Of a DNA stretch of 64,000 nucleotides, positions 22,761 to 34,150 are shown in pieces (the first letter of the stretch is position 1; every line of letters starts with the position of its first letter). Made by a program: the position numbers and the translations under genes. Origin of the DNA: Siphonodentalium dalli (lineage: Eukaryota > Mollusca > Scaphopoda > Gadilida > Siphonodentaliidae); contig CP136061.1 in the NCBI GenBank assembly GCA_032622095.1, positions 196,586,935-196,650,934 on the forward strand. Direction: 5' to 3'. Below the pieces are notes generated by a model. That model saw only the letters and a program-made list of their open reading frames with translations, was not told the origin of the DNA and did no database searches.

Positions 22761-23919
22761 CTATAAATCAGTTCGTCGCAGACTCCGTAGAAACATTCAA
22801 AACAATATTCAGCAGACTCCGAAACTGGTAGACATGGCCACACATATGTTTCAATGAAATATGATGTATCATGAGACGAGTGACTGATCTGTGTCCACAC
22901 GTCAGTTCGCGATAATTAATTCCGAAGACGACAATATCGACACATCATTCTGACTAAACTTTCTCAGTTTCTTCGTTGTTGTTGTTGTTTAGATTGTCAT
23001 GTACTAATCATTGGTTGACATCATAACTTTGGGGAATTATTCTCGCGTCAGTTCCAAGTGTAACACCTACAACAGCATTGGCTTGGACAGCTGTTGGAAT
23101 GTTGTAAACAGTGACAGTCGAATTAACAACTCGAAAATATCACCATCGACCGGTTTTTGTAGTTTAAAAGCTTCCCCGATTCACACCCAGACCAAAATCA
23201 AACAGTGTTTACATTATTCCAGAACTTCTACAACACAAGAAGTAACCTATTTGATCCAATTTTGCCAAATTTTGCCAAAATAAATTCATTTTTCATTTCA
23301 ATTTTCACGCCTTCGTTGTAACTTAGCAACCGGCAAATTATTATTGTTTCATTTTAGGCCACACTAAAACTTCAAATGTGTACCTGTAAGTCGAGGCCGA
23401 ATTCGCCTTTAAATACAAAATGCAAGCGGGTGTTGCGTCGCGTTTCTCCGTTGTTATAAGATTCTTGTAAACGATAGATCGATGACAGCGAGTCGATGAG
23501 CGGCCATTTTTTCACTTTAATTTGATCATTTGCACACGACACTCGATATCGACACACGTGACGGTCTCACCCAATCAGCTTGGAGCCAACGATCAGGTTA
23601 TGTGCGGAACCTATCATCTAGGTTTTATAGCGTTAAACAGGTTCTAAAGGCGTATAGTACCAAACTGTTAAGCACTACAGGAGCTATAGGTTCTTTGGAG
23701 TACCTAAATCAATTGCTTTATTTAAGAGTGTATTACCTGAAAATTTCGCACCAATTGATATGAATCTTCCCACAGCTGTGTGATGCGTTCGTCTTTCTGT
23801 CGTCTGTTCATTTGTCCTGAACATCCATCTAGATGAATCCATTCTAACTTTTAAAATTGATGGGACAATCCACTCAGTGGGAGAATTGTTAATCATAATT
23901 AACGATGTTGTGATTACAG

Positions 23920-24054
23920 GCATGTGGTCGGCGTGGTCAGAAGGTCATTGTAATGCGTTATGTGGCCAGGGCACAAGGACGAGGCACAGAACATGCACTG
24001 GACAATGTGATGGCAGTAGCAGGAATGTGTCCCAGTGCATCAAGAAGTGTTGGG
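23920..24054 (+). CDS. Exon 5: TSP1 domain 3
   Basis: Acceptor TTGTGATTACAG, donor GGG|GTATGT, 135 bp, phase 1-1. It encodes GMWSAWSEGHCNALCGQGTR and then five further expected features: an RxRxxC segment and paired cysteines ending IKKCWG. Six cysteines in total. The WxxW motif is present. The usual O-fucose S/T is replaced by L (CNALCG), so that modification is not expected here. NVS is a possible N-glycosylation site. Confidence 0.9.
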
Positions 24055-24309
24055 GTATGTACATGTCATATGCGATAATAATCAGATAAACATTCACGAC
24101 AATATTCGTTATGACACTTCCAACGTGCAATAAATCAGCCCAACAATCGACAATTCTTATACCTCATTCGTCTTCAAATTGGCGGAGAACCATTTTCTCA
24201 CGCATCCCATAGATGTATTTATCACATAATTAGCTCCTAATCCCGGCATCATATTGTCTAATAAGACACACGTGTCTTATTGACACGCACAGTTACGTAA
24301 TAGCTTATA

Positions 24310-24715
24310 ACTCAATGGTGACGATGCCAGAACTATATTACACCTATTATGTTAGACTATAATTGTGATATTAGATTTGTGTTGGGTTATTAAGTGTTGA
24401 CTGTGGGATAAACATGGGCAATAAGAACGGTTGAACAATTTAGTCAACACGAAAAGACACATTTAAAATGAAACTATATATTTTTTCTTGAATGTATATT
24501 TACTTCCACTTTGGCTTTGATAAGGAAATCAATATTAGTATTCGTTTTGAGATCGATTTTCCTTGCTAAAATGAGATTATGTGATAAAATTGATTTCAAT
24601 TTCGTCGCAATTCAAATAAATTTATTAACCTCGTCAAGTAAATTCGATTCGAGCCTCGGCTCGAATCAAATTTATTGAGCTCGGTTAATAACTTTCGTAT
24701 AGAATTGCGACTCAT
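24310..24715. repeat. Inverted partner of the repeat at 16225-16640
   Basis: Reverse-complement matches include GATAAGGAAATCAATATTAG and TTTGTGTTGGGTTATTA. It holds a short hairpin, GATTCGAGCCTCGGCTCGAATC. It lies in intron 5, opposite in direction to the copy in intron 3. Confidence 0.7.
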
Positions 24716-25834
24716 TAAAGATCCCCTATGTACGTATTTAACCCGTTCTATACTAAATACTAATTGGGAAATAGTTAGCAGGTCGTTTTATTGAAAGCTC
24801 GGAACCCGAGCGATCTCTCCAATCAACGCTAATCGCGTCTCAACTCGATCATCAATTCGCCGATCACGAGTTTATATGCGCCTAACTAAACTCTGTGCAT
24901 ACATATAACTATAAAATCAGACATGTTTCTTTAAGAACATGAGCGTTGTGTTACCAAAAGGGCAGCGGAATAACAATCTATTCATATTTTCAAAATAACT
25001 ACACCATGCAGATCTGATATATGTTACATATATATATACTTTCCTTCATGTCGCCTGTGAGAGAGTAGCCCAAGTTAAATCCAACATCACTTGGGTGGGT
25101 GCAAAGGTGCAAGAATATTTATTTCTAATTGTATCCTTATTATAATGTGTGTGCCTTAAGTATGTATATATGTCTGTCTCCCTGACCATCCTGTTATATT
25201 TATCTCTGCAATAAAAATAAAAACAAAACAAAAATAATGATATTCGTGAGGAAATGTGATGAGCGCTGTTAATACACATTGCGTTTATTCTTTTATAACC
25301 TCACTTCTTTCGATTCCATTGTAAAGCGGGCATTTGATTGGTCTAGAGGCTAGTACGCAACCCGAGATACCAGTGTACGTATAGCTGTTCAAGCAGGTTA
25401 CAATCAACTAATTATATAGAGTTACTCTTCTTGAATTTGTGAGAACTCGAGTCCGCACAGAACAAAAAAATGGCTGTTTTACCTCACCGGCGTGACGGTA
25501 TTATAGCTAAAGCAGCAATTATCAGCAGAATCATGGCAAAACGATATGTGTATTCATTAACGAGCACAAACATTATATATACTTATTTCATTGTGTGTTA
25601 AATTTGTCCCATTTTCTATCTATATACATGGTGGAGATGGCAACAACAGGCATTTAGCTGGAAATTAGTAGGACCACATGGTCATGGATGTGCATGCTGT
25701 TTTTATTTAAACCACAAAATCGCGTATCCTGCATTTTCCGATATCATAAACATGTAGGCGTGTCACATATGATAACCATGTCATCATACATAAGTATACG
25801 CCATAAGTATAATCGGCATGAAATACAGGTACAG
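24716..25834. other. Rest of intron 5
   Basis: AT-rich sequence with a short A-rich retroelement-like stretch near 25205-25240. No exon or convincing mobile element otherwise. Confidence 0.5.
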
Positions 25835-25984
25835 CTGGCGGATGGACGCCTTGGACAGAATTTGGCCACTGCAGTGCATCTTGTGGAAACGGCGCCATGA
25901 AAAGAAGTCGGACATGCTTCAATTTGGGCGGTTGTTCTGGTCTCTCCGAGGAAACAAAAACATGCAACTTGGGAGAGTGTCACG
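25835..25984 (+). CDS. Exon 6: TSP1 domain 4
   Basis: Donor ACG|GTGAGT, 150 bp from the acceptor TACAG at 25834, phase 1-1. A second AG six bases upstream (AAATACAG|GTACAG) would add two residues without changing frame. Residues run GGWTPWTEFGHCSASCGNG, then RSRTC and three more cysteines ending NLGECHG: six cysteines, WxxW and the O-fucose motif CSASCG. It is a canonical TSP1 repeat. Confidence 0.92.
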
Positions 25985-26021
25985 GTGAGTAATATTTTGA
26001 GGCTGTGCATGGGAGGTTCTT

Positions 26022-26045
26022 TGGGGGGGGGGGGGTGGGTGGGGT
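26022..26045. repeat. Poly-G tract
   Basis: A run of G interrupted by T just after the exon 6 donor. Similar G or C runs of 9-12 bases occur at 7630, 21939, 32709, 32906, 33599, 35213 and 57580; length calls in these are unreliable. Confidence 0.8.
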
Positions 26046-26149
26046 GTTTCATGCTCCACAAACGTTTTAATAGTTGACAAATTCATGTTTGACACAATAA
26101 TCAGTAGTTGTTGTTTATGTTGGATCAACTTGGATGTTGTCCAAACCAT

Positions 26150-26720
26150 AAGTTTACCATTCATTTCGGCCACATTAGCGTGAAAATTTGGGACTCTTGT
26201 GGGTACAGTTTGGGAATTTCCGATAGTTGGAAAGCTTGAGGTGCCAGTTGGAACATTTAACATATAGAAATGATCAGAATTCCCGATACAAATCACGAAT
26301 AATGGAGATAACGCGTTATAATTTGATGTTAACAGGATATGTCCCATTTATAGATTTATACCACGTAAATCACCGGTGTTGGCCAGCCAGTGCGTCTATG
26401 CGTTCGTCCGCCACATATTTTTTCCTGGTGATAATTCAGCTAAAGTTGTCTGATTGTTTAAAAAAAAATTATAATTATATATTACCCACAAGACTCGGAA
26501 AATACAGGTCAAATTCGCATTTCGTTTTGGTCCGCCCAATTTTCCCTCAGTTATGGTGCTTGTTATAAAATGCCGATTATTTTGATTTCTGAATGATAAC
26601 TTTAGGTAATGTTATGCTTTTTAACTTTGGTATATGGATTAATTAAGTGAAAATACAGGTCAGGTTCAAATTTGGATTCGGTCTGTTGTTAACGCGGAGT
26701 TATGGCCCTTGTCGACTTAG
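26150..26720. repeat. Old transposon-like repeat in intron 6
   Basis: Two loosely matching units of about 140 bp (ACAGGTCAAATTCGCATTTC near 26504 and ACAGGTCAGGTTCAAATTTG near 26654), each followed by AGTTATGG-GCTTG or AGTTATGGCCCTTG. No coding region. The 142-codon minus frame at 25919-26347 overlaps exon 6 on the other strand and is not supported. Confidence 0.4.
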
Positions 26721-27930
26721 TTGATTTGAAATCAGGGATGGTAAGATATGAATAAATAAATCTATGTAGACATTTTATACTTTTGAAAAAGACTTTGAAA
26801 TAGCTACGAGATGTTTTGATTTTTTTGCACAGAAGGGAGAAGTCTGATTCTTCAATTAAGTCTATAAATTGAATACGTTTTTATCACAGGCCCATGGGGA
26901 AAATTACTGTCACACATAAAAGTTCTGAGTGACGCCAAATATTTTGATCGGGGTTTATTTTAAATTTTCTTATAGATCAGAATTAATCAAATCGTTCGAA
27001 ATTTGAGATAAATTACTGCGTAATATTAATATCTAATTATTTGATTGGTTATCGAAAACAAAAATGAATGTTATTTTTACGAATGAGATCATTTTGGTAT
27101 ACATTATAATATACACAAACTAGGTTTTATTTTTCTAATGCGCTTTTACGAGGGAATTCACAATTAAAACAACAAATGTTATCATAATAAACCTTCAATG
27201 GATGCACCAACAGCTTATATCTATTAACTTACTCTTTCTTGTTTCATTGCTCGTCGAATGGGATTGGTTTCCATTGTAATGCGCAAAGCAACTTTTTATC
27301 GTGATATGGGTCCCGTTCACACACTCCCGTTCATAACATGCATTTGTGGCACAGTTACTAACTATACGTGATAAGTAAAATACATATAATTACACCTGTA
27401 ACGATATCGATGAACCGAATTTACCTTCAATTATATAGCATCCAATTGTACATGTACCATAAGAATCAATCATACAGGTATTTGAAGGACAATATCGATA
27501 GAATCGTTATAATGAGGAGCTACGGAGGAGATTTTACTTTACATATCATGTCGTTAGCTTCGGTAAAGGTGCTTCGGTAAAGGTTCATATGCCGACACCA
27601 TGTGGTTTTCTACGAAGAAATGCCTGCAACACAGGAAAAACTTCACAGTGTGGACACGCTAACTTGACCGACTCACACTGATTTTGTGATATTCATGCAG
27701 GGCATTGGTACACATTTAAGTGAGTCTGTCCATTCGGTCGCTCATATACACACAATCATGTTGGTATGAAAGGGAACCAAAATGTCAATATCCCCTTCTG
27801 TGCATGTTATAACGATATTTATATAACCGCAACATATGTATAATCCAATATGTTAATTTAGTGTGCGTATATATATACTAAATTATGTTATGTCACGCCA
27901 TGTTATGTTATACATGTATGCTTCATGCAG
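26721..27930. other. Rest of intron 6
   Basis: AT-rich sequence without a recognised exon or transposon end. Confidence 0.5.
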
Positions 27931-28218
27931 ACCGCTGTTTCGGACGAAACAGTTCAGATATAAGCTGCGACGAGAACACCACCTTCTTTGTGACTAAAGC
28001 AACGTGCAACACCAGTGCTGTCGTCGACGAATCGTGCCGATTGGCTGTGCAAACGAGCACAGATAAGGACAACTGCACAAGCGACATAACTAAACAAACA
28101 AAAGAGGCGTGTGAGACGGTGACGTCAAACTCGTGTGCGTTCTCAGAGATATCACGTCATCTGGCAAATACAACTATGGAAAATTGCGACGAAGCTTGTG
28201 TCTCTTATATGTGTAGAG
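27931..28218 (+). CDS. Exon 7: ten-cysteine domain of unknown family
   Basis: Acceptor CTTCATGCAG, donor GAG|GTATGT, 288 bp, phase 1-1, giving 96 residues in one exon. It begins DRCFGRNSSDISCDENTTFF. It has ten cysteines spaced mostly 9-13 residues apart, and several N-glycosylation sequons (NSS, NTT, NTS, NCT, NTT). It is acidic and Thr-rich, which fits an extracellular disulphide-bonded domain after the TSP1 repeats. I do not recognise the fold. The even cysteine spacing suggests helical hairpins, but that is a guess. Confidence 0.82.
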
Positions 28219-28269
28219 GTATGTTTTAGTGCTGACTCGGCCATAACTTATTTTGTGGACGACAATATA

Positions 28270-28445
28270 CGGAAGCCCATCAGTGCCAACGCATAAAAAT
28301 ATATCTGTGATAAATCGCAATTTTTTGCGATAAATAGCAAACTACTTTGCGATAACACGCAAAGATGTTTGCAATTTATCAAAGGTTTGCGATTTATCGC
28401 TAGATTTTTCGCAAAGTTGTTTAGGAACACAACGAGGAGCAAACT
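28270..28445. repeat. GCGATAAATCGC repeat, second locus
   Basis: Shares TTTGCGATAAATCGC motifs and the segment CAGTGCCAACGCATA (inverted) with 20370-21070. It lies in intron 7 close to the exon 7 donor. Confidence 0.65.
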
Positions 28446-28649
28446 GCAAAGCAGATTTTACTCCCCTAGCTACACTGGTCTGACCATTGCCACCACTTAT
28501 ACAGACTGTATTAAATCTAGCATTTTTTTATTTAAGACTTTTGTCGACTATAATTCATTCTGATTTGATCCAACCAATTTCCAAATGAATATTATCAGTT
28601 CATTTTCTCGGACTATTGCTGAATGAATTGTAACCGACAATAATTTTAA

Positions 28650-28955
28650 AGGTGTACGGTACACTAAATACAGCCATGTATGGTACCATCTTCTCTTATA
28701 TTCAACAGGATATATGCAACAAATGAAAGCATTTGAGCCATGGATGAGTGCAATATATACTCATGTGCTCCATGAACGATGTAGCCATAAACTCATTTTC
28801 ATGATAATTACCATGTTGTTTTCACCGTTCATAAAGTAAATGAGTGTATTTTGCACTCGCCAATGGCTAAAATGCATTCACTTGTTGCATACATTCAATT
28901 GAGTATAATAGAAAATGGTTCCCATAAAGCGCCGGATTTAGTGTACAGTCCCCCT
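28650..28955. mobile_element. TTAA-flanked MITE in intron 7
   Basis: TTAA at 28646-28649 and 28956-28959 flank inverted ends AGGTGTACGGTACACTAAAT and ATTTAGTGTACAGTCCCCCT. It is 306 bp with no coding region. Ends of the AGG...CCT type with TTAA fit Kolobok-like or piggyBac-like elements. Confidence 0.75.
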
Positions 28956-28959
28956 TTAA

Positions 28960-31603
28960 ATAAAGGCATGCAATGTTTCCTTACATTCTGAATGTGTGAA
29001 GATACGGAATACTATTAAATATAATTAATGAACTCAGAAAAGTCCATACTGCATGATGTCCTGTAAATTAATCATATGTTCCATCTTACCTGATAGAAGT
29101 AAGACAGACGCTCTTTACCCAGACAATGAATACTAAGATTCCAATACGATTTTTGCAAGGGATGTAGCGTTACCTTATATGTACTACAATTACGTACGGA
29201 CATATTTTGATCACCGACAAGATCAAGCAACATACGCAATAATGAACTAGATTTTATTTGAGGGCGGATCCACGCTGGGCATTCGGTGCGGAAGATAGTT
29301 ATCGGTCTCTAAATAGTAATGTTGTCAATCGGTGGGTAGCCACTTTCAGGGGGTTACAGATAAATCGTCGGCTGGACGCATTTCTTTGTACATATTTGAA
29401 GGACATTTAGTGCCTAAAATGTATGCAAATTGTTCAGCTAACTTGAATTGTGAAGGCCCATAATCTACGTAGGAATGTTACACGTATTCCAGTATATATC
29501 ATGTCATGAATCCCTACCGCACATGGCTAACGCCCGCGGAGCGTAGAGTAGAGATTCGTGGCATGATATAGTATTTCAATACAACGGATAATTTTACGGT
29601 GCTGAAGTGAATTTTATGAGTTTCTCCCGTATAACACAAACAAACACATTTGTACATTAATTCACCTATCTAAATATGACTGTGAGACTGTATCAGCGGT
29701 TAAGTGACAGTTGAGGTGATATGAGTGATTAAAGTGACTTCGGTCCTGTTCGGTCACCAATTTTCATGGAATTTTAACACCAAAATGAGAGTGGCCAAAA
29801 TGCAAGCTTGGCGGTTTTGAGGAAGGTGACTAAAAGACAAGCTTGGCGGTTTGAAATTTTTAAAAGCATTTAGAGCACAATCCCATTGTTGCAATCGTTC
29901 CCCGATTTTTGGTAAAGCACACCGATTCCCAAGGCTGGCGAATGAATAGTTCAATGATTACCCCATTGTTAGGCACACTCAACTCACAACAGACAAATCG
30001 CACGGTCGCTTGGAAGTAGCTTCAATTACCAGAGGCCACAGGGGCACGAACAGCGCTCTGCTTCCCCCAAACACACTGCCATTATACGCCGTTACTATTT
30101 ATGCACCTCTAATATACTAAGCAGGCACATATATAGGGACGGCGTATAAGGGGGGGGGGTGCGGGTTGGGGATGCACGTCATCTTGTATAATAACTGAAG
30201 CTACATTGAAACGACCGCGCGATTTGTTTGTTAAGAGTGGCGCGTCTCGAACAATGGGATATCACTGAAATATTAGTTTGCAAGCCTTGGGAATTGGGTG
30301 TGATTTACCAAAAATACAATATATATATATATACATCAACAGGACGAACGGAGGGGGTGGCAATAGTAACACATGCATTGGTTGAATTATTTATCAACTA
30401 TAGTAGAATAATTACATTTATTATAATTATTCCACAAAACTAATCCAGTTCCGAAAATATTCTCAGGACCACTAATCCAACGATGAAACTAAACGAATTA
30501 ACATTTACATTTAGAACAACTAAATAGTGATATATCCAATAATCCAACAGAATCACCACTTCACTATATAGCGCTCCACATATCCGATATAACTAACAAC
30601 ATAACTTGTATCTGGAGAATCTGGAGGAACCAATGGACTATTATGGTAGTAATTTCGAAACAGTTTCTTGAAAAGGCGACACGTTTGTCACATAATAATG
30701 CTGTGCAGCATTACCTTTGGCAAAAAAGTAGTTGGTTGTTGGTTACAGGTCCAAATTCCATGTCATCATTCTGGCAGCCAGACTTCTTCGGAATTCATGA
30801 TCCACTTATACAATGTATATAATTATAGTAAGACACAATCATGCGACTTCCACATTTGACTTTCCAAACACATCTGCGAGTGACTTGGTTTGTGAAAACG
30901 CGTCACACGTTAATCCGTGTCGCTTCGGACATATTTATTCACATTCAACGGCGATCACTGCATGGGTAATCACGATGATTGGTGTGGCTAACGGGTCATT
31001 GTGTTCATCTCGGCCAGCGCACGGCTTGTACGTCGTGTTCAACGCACGATCAATTGCGTATTTCGAGATAATCGCATTATGTGCGGTCAATTGTGCTCTA
31101 AGTAGGTCAGAGCACGCGAATAGTTCTTTACCAGAATAAATCTCGTCTCCGACTCGATTTATTCTGGTAAAGAACGATTCTTGTGCTCTAACCATTACTT
31201 AAACGCTGTTTTCGCGTGAATTATGTTGGAATAGCATCAGCCAATTTTCGTACACTAATCGACAATATTGGCAGTAATGTCCCCGATGTGCATCAAATAC
31301 GCCCAATACGGACTTATTTGTAATATGAATACGCTCGTATACAGGAATGTTTTCGTGCCCCATTTACGTTCACATAGAGCGTAATTCAGATTCAAATAAT
31401 GCCAATATGGGCGTATTTGGGTTTTTTAATAGGTTCAATATGGACGCATCTTCAAGAGAACAGGCTGATTCGTGATATAAGGTACCGGCCCGGCCATGCA
31501 TGACTGAGTCTAGGTTGACTGAGACGGTCGTTTGGCCTGCATGTACGCGAATACAAGCCACAGAAATTCACTTCAACTCGCTGAATTAAATTTTGTTTTA
31601 CAG
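28960..31603. other. Rest of intron 7
   Basis: No exon recognised. At 31109-31190 a foldback pairs CGCGAATAGTTCTTTACC and onward with its complement around a 12-base loop. Around 30030-30160 lie GGCCACAGGGGC and GGGACGGCGTATAAGG motifs, also found near 47660-47740. Two copies of AAGCTTGGCGGTTT lie at 29803 and 29840. Confidence 0.55.
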
Positions 31604-31758
31604 TTCCAATTACAACACCTGCTACATGGCAGTGGACAACAAATCCATATCACCCAGGGTATGAACTCGCAAGAACTGGGGCCGCCGATAGACCTTCGCA
31701 TGCAACACTATTAATTGCTATCACAACTCTGGTGGTGACAATTTCCGCGCTTGGTTGA
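31604..31758 (+). CDS. Exon 8: last exon with GPI-anchor-type C-terminus
   Basis: Acceptor AATTTTGTTTTACAG, phase 1 in, then 51 codons to TGA at 31756-31758. After a Thr/Pro-rich start (VPITTPATWQW), a small-residue stretch TGAAD is followed by a short polar spacer (RPSHAT) and a hydrophobic end LLIAITTLVVTISALG with nothing after it. This is the layout of a GPI-attachment signal; the likely cut site is in TGAA. A type I transmembrane anchor is less likely because no cytoplasmic residues follow. No clear polyadenylation signal was pinned down. Confidence 0.82.
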
Positions 31759-32938
31759 TATTGAATTCTCGCAAAAGGATGCTGACTTGCGGCTATTGCA
31801 AAGGAGCGCAGGGACATGGCAACAGTGTGATGGTTTCACCCCAAAAACTTACACCCGTTGGAATGTTTATGCCTTGCACAACATGATAGTTGACAATGTT
31901 AGAGAACAATATATTGATTTATAGTTCTGATATAGTTTGGACTGAAATGGCAATCAGTTCGAAATTACCAACCATATATAGGTTATATATATATAGGTTG
32001 GATATTTCAATGAGTTGGAATATTTGAGGTACATGTACATGTTAGAACAATTCAACTCAAGTCGGGGTGGGGTTAATCAATTCAACGGACTTGGACATTT
32101 CGGTCTTGCTCCAGGGACGGGTGGAGTAGGACAATTCAATGTGGACAGAATACGAAATGTGTTATGTGCGAAGATGAACAACAAGAGAACAAATTGTAAT
32201 ATAAGTAGTCGGTTGCAAACGCGTTACATTACCTGCTTTCTGTACCACAGCTGACATATATATGATCGGGGATAGGATTGTGTTTTATTTCTGTTTAATG
32301 TCAACAGAGATTAACGCACATGCACATAAGTGTACAAATACACGAATGGTATGATGTTAACTCATTTGATTAAGTTCGACCAATTAAGTGTTATATTCTA
32401 ACACGCAGCTGAAATTCCCCATAATTATACACGTTACTAAAAGACAGAAATTACAGGAAATTACGGGATATATTTGACTCGTTATACCAAAGTGCAAATT
32501 TCTCCTCTCTTATTATAAATATCTTTATTTCCTCCATTCACGGATAGTTATGAATAATATAAATTGACGATGTGTTTAGAAAATCACTTGTGGCGTATTT
32601 AAATATGTGGATCACATTACATCGAAATTCACCATATAATGGCGGTTTTCTCTGAACGAATGCCCGATTATATCAGTGTGATTCATACGGTAGTAATGCA
32701 TATTTGTTTACCCCCCCCCCCTATTCTCAGTTAACGCAAAATGTTTACTAATATATTATGTTAAAGAATTTATATTTTCAACTTATGATAATTGTCAGTT
32801 GTTTTCGTTGACATGTAATACTCACATCTGCATAATAACCGATATTATGCTTCAGTCTCATCAACTGTTTCTTATATTATTCATGTGCGTTTATTGGGGA
32901 TGTCACCCCCCCCCCCCCGAATCATAAATACCAACTAA
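31759..32938. other. Downstream of the TSP1 gene: nothing recognised
   Basis: Presumably the 3' UTR and intergenic sequence. The 79-codon open frame at 32015-32254 has no recognisable features. Confidence 0.5.
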
Positions 32939-33322
32939 AGGCACGGATGGCCTTCACGGTGGGTATGATGTTAAAATGGTTACACATGTTAAAATTGTCA
33001 TAAACAGAAAGACTATTAAACTATGGACATATTTTGTACTTATACCAATCATATATATCGCATAAATAGTATGTTATTGTAAAGTTTGTACGTTGTGTAT
33101 GTAAACAAAAGCCAGGTTATGTAACATGTTTGGCTTTTGTTTACATAACGTAGCGTACGAACTTGACAATAACATACTAAATACGCGATATTTATGATTG
33201 GTATAAACACAAAGTATGTCTATTTTTAAATAATCTTTCGATCTGTTTATGGCGGTTTTATAAATAACGGATGTGACTATTTTAACAGTAATACACAACG
33301 CAAAGGCCATCCGTCCGTGCCT
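32939..33322. mobile_element. Foldback MITE, TTAA type
   Basis: The ends AGGCACGGATGGCCTT and AAGGCCATCCGTCCGTGCCT are flanked by CTAA (left, one base from TTAA) and TTAA (right). Almost the whole 384 bp is palindromic: for example GTATGTTATTGTAAAGTTTG and ACTTGACAATAACATACT are arms around 33100. It is the same family as the element at 53443-53935, by its termini. Confidence 0.8.
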
Positions 33323-33699
33323 TTAACAGAGAGGGGAAAGCTTTTGAACCAAATAAGAACATATGGACTAGAAGACTGCATGAGTAAATTCACACTAATA
33401 TCACAGCGTTCACACGTCTGCTGAAGTAATATCCATAACTTAAATGAATTGGACTGAAGTACATCAATTAATTATAATATATGTCATTTCGAGTCAGACT
33501 GTTGACGTTTAGTTGTCTTGTCGGATAATGTTGTCGCTTTTAGCTTTTAATACATGTTAGCTTCTATATGTTACAGTCAACCTTTAAAATCAGTCGCTGG
33601 GGGGGGGGGGCAATCATATCATGAAATGACTAAAACTTTCAGCTATTTCATGAAACTGCTGGAATACAGTTATATTCTTTACACTACATGTACATGAAT

Positions 33700-34150
33700 G
33701 TGTCTGATACGTTTAGTCAAATCGTGTAAATAAATGGCTTTTAAAATACACGTCATAACAAGTCTGAGTTTATCGCTAGAATTAGCACAGCTCGCATCCA
33801 TGTTGCCAGATCTGATGTTTGATCATGACAAGACTGGACAATCCCTGAACCATACATGGTTCTGTTAGAAGAGACGAAGATGACGTGCTGAGAAAGGACA
33901 TGATCATAACATTGATTACTAGCAATAATTTCGACAATTGAATAATGGGCAACACCATTTTTTTCAGTTTACCAAAATTTTATATGGAATAACTTGATAT
34001 ATGTCTTTCTGATAACATTTTGTGAGATTACTGCCCATAGTTTAGTCAAATCGTGTAAAAGATTGCTTTCAATAGGTTCAAACTCTTCACAACAAGTCTG
34101 AGTTTACCGCTACAATTACTACATACTCGCCTCCATGGTGACTGAAACTA
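33700..34150. repeat. Imperfect direct repeat, spacing about 328 bp
   Basis: TTTAGTCAAATCGTGTAAA and AACAAGTCTGAGTTTA occur together near 33714-33770 and again near 34042-34108. The motif TTTCATGAAATGACTGA recurs around 33618-34225. No gene recognised in 33323-35470. Confidence 0.65.

Larger units (their letters stand above)
19732..23730. mobile_element. Possible 4-kb TIR element, or two related end fragments
   Basis: The left end CACTCTTAAA and right end TTTAAGAGTG are inverted repeats, each flanked by TA, as in TA-target transposons. Next to both ends are repeated GGTACTCTAGAGTACCT-like and GGTTCTTTGGAGTACCT-like motifs. The interior contains other repeats (20370-21070 and 22320-22760) and no transposase. 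It may be one large non-autonomous element or two separate MITEs whose outer ends happen to face each other. It lies wholly within intron 4. Confidence 0.45.

Noticed and set aside
25919-26347. 142-codon minus-strand frame
   Set aside because: Overlaps TSP1 exon 6 on the opposite strand and extends through a poly-G tract; no domain seen.
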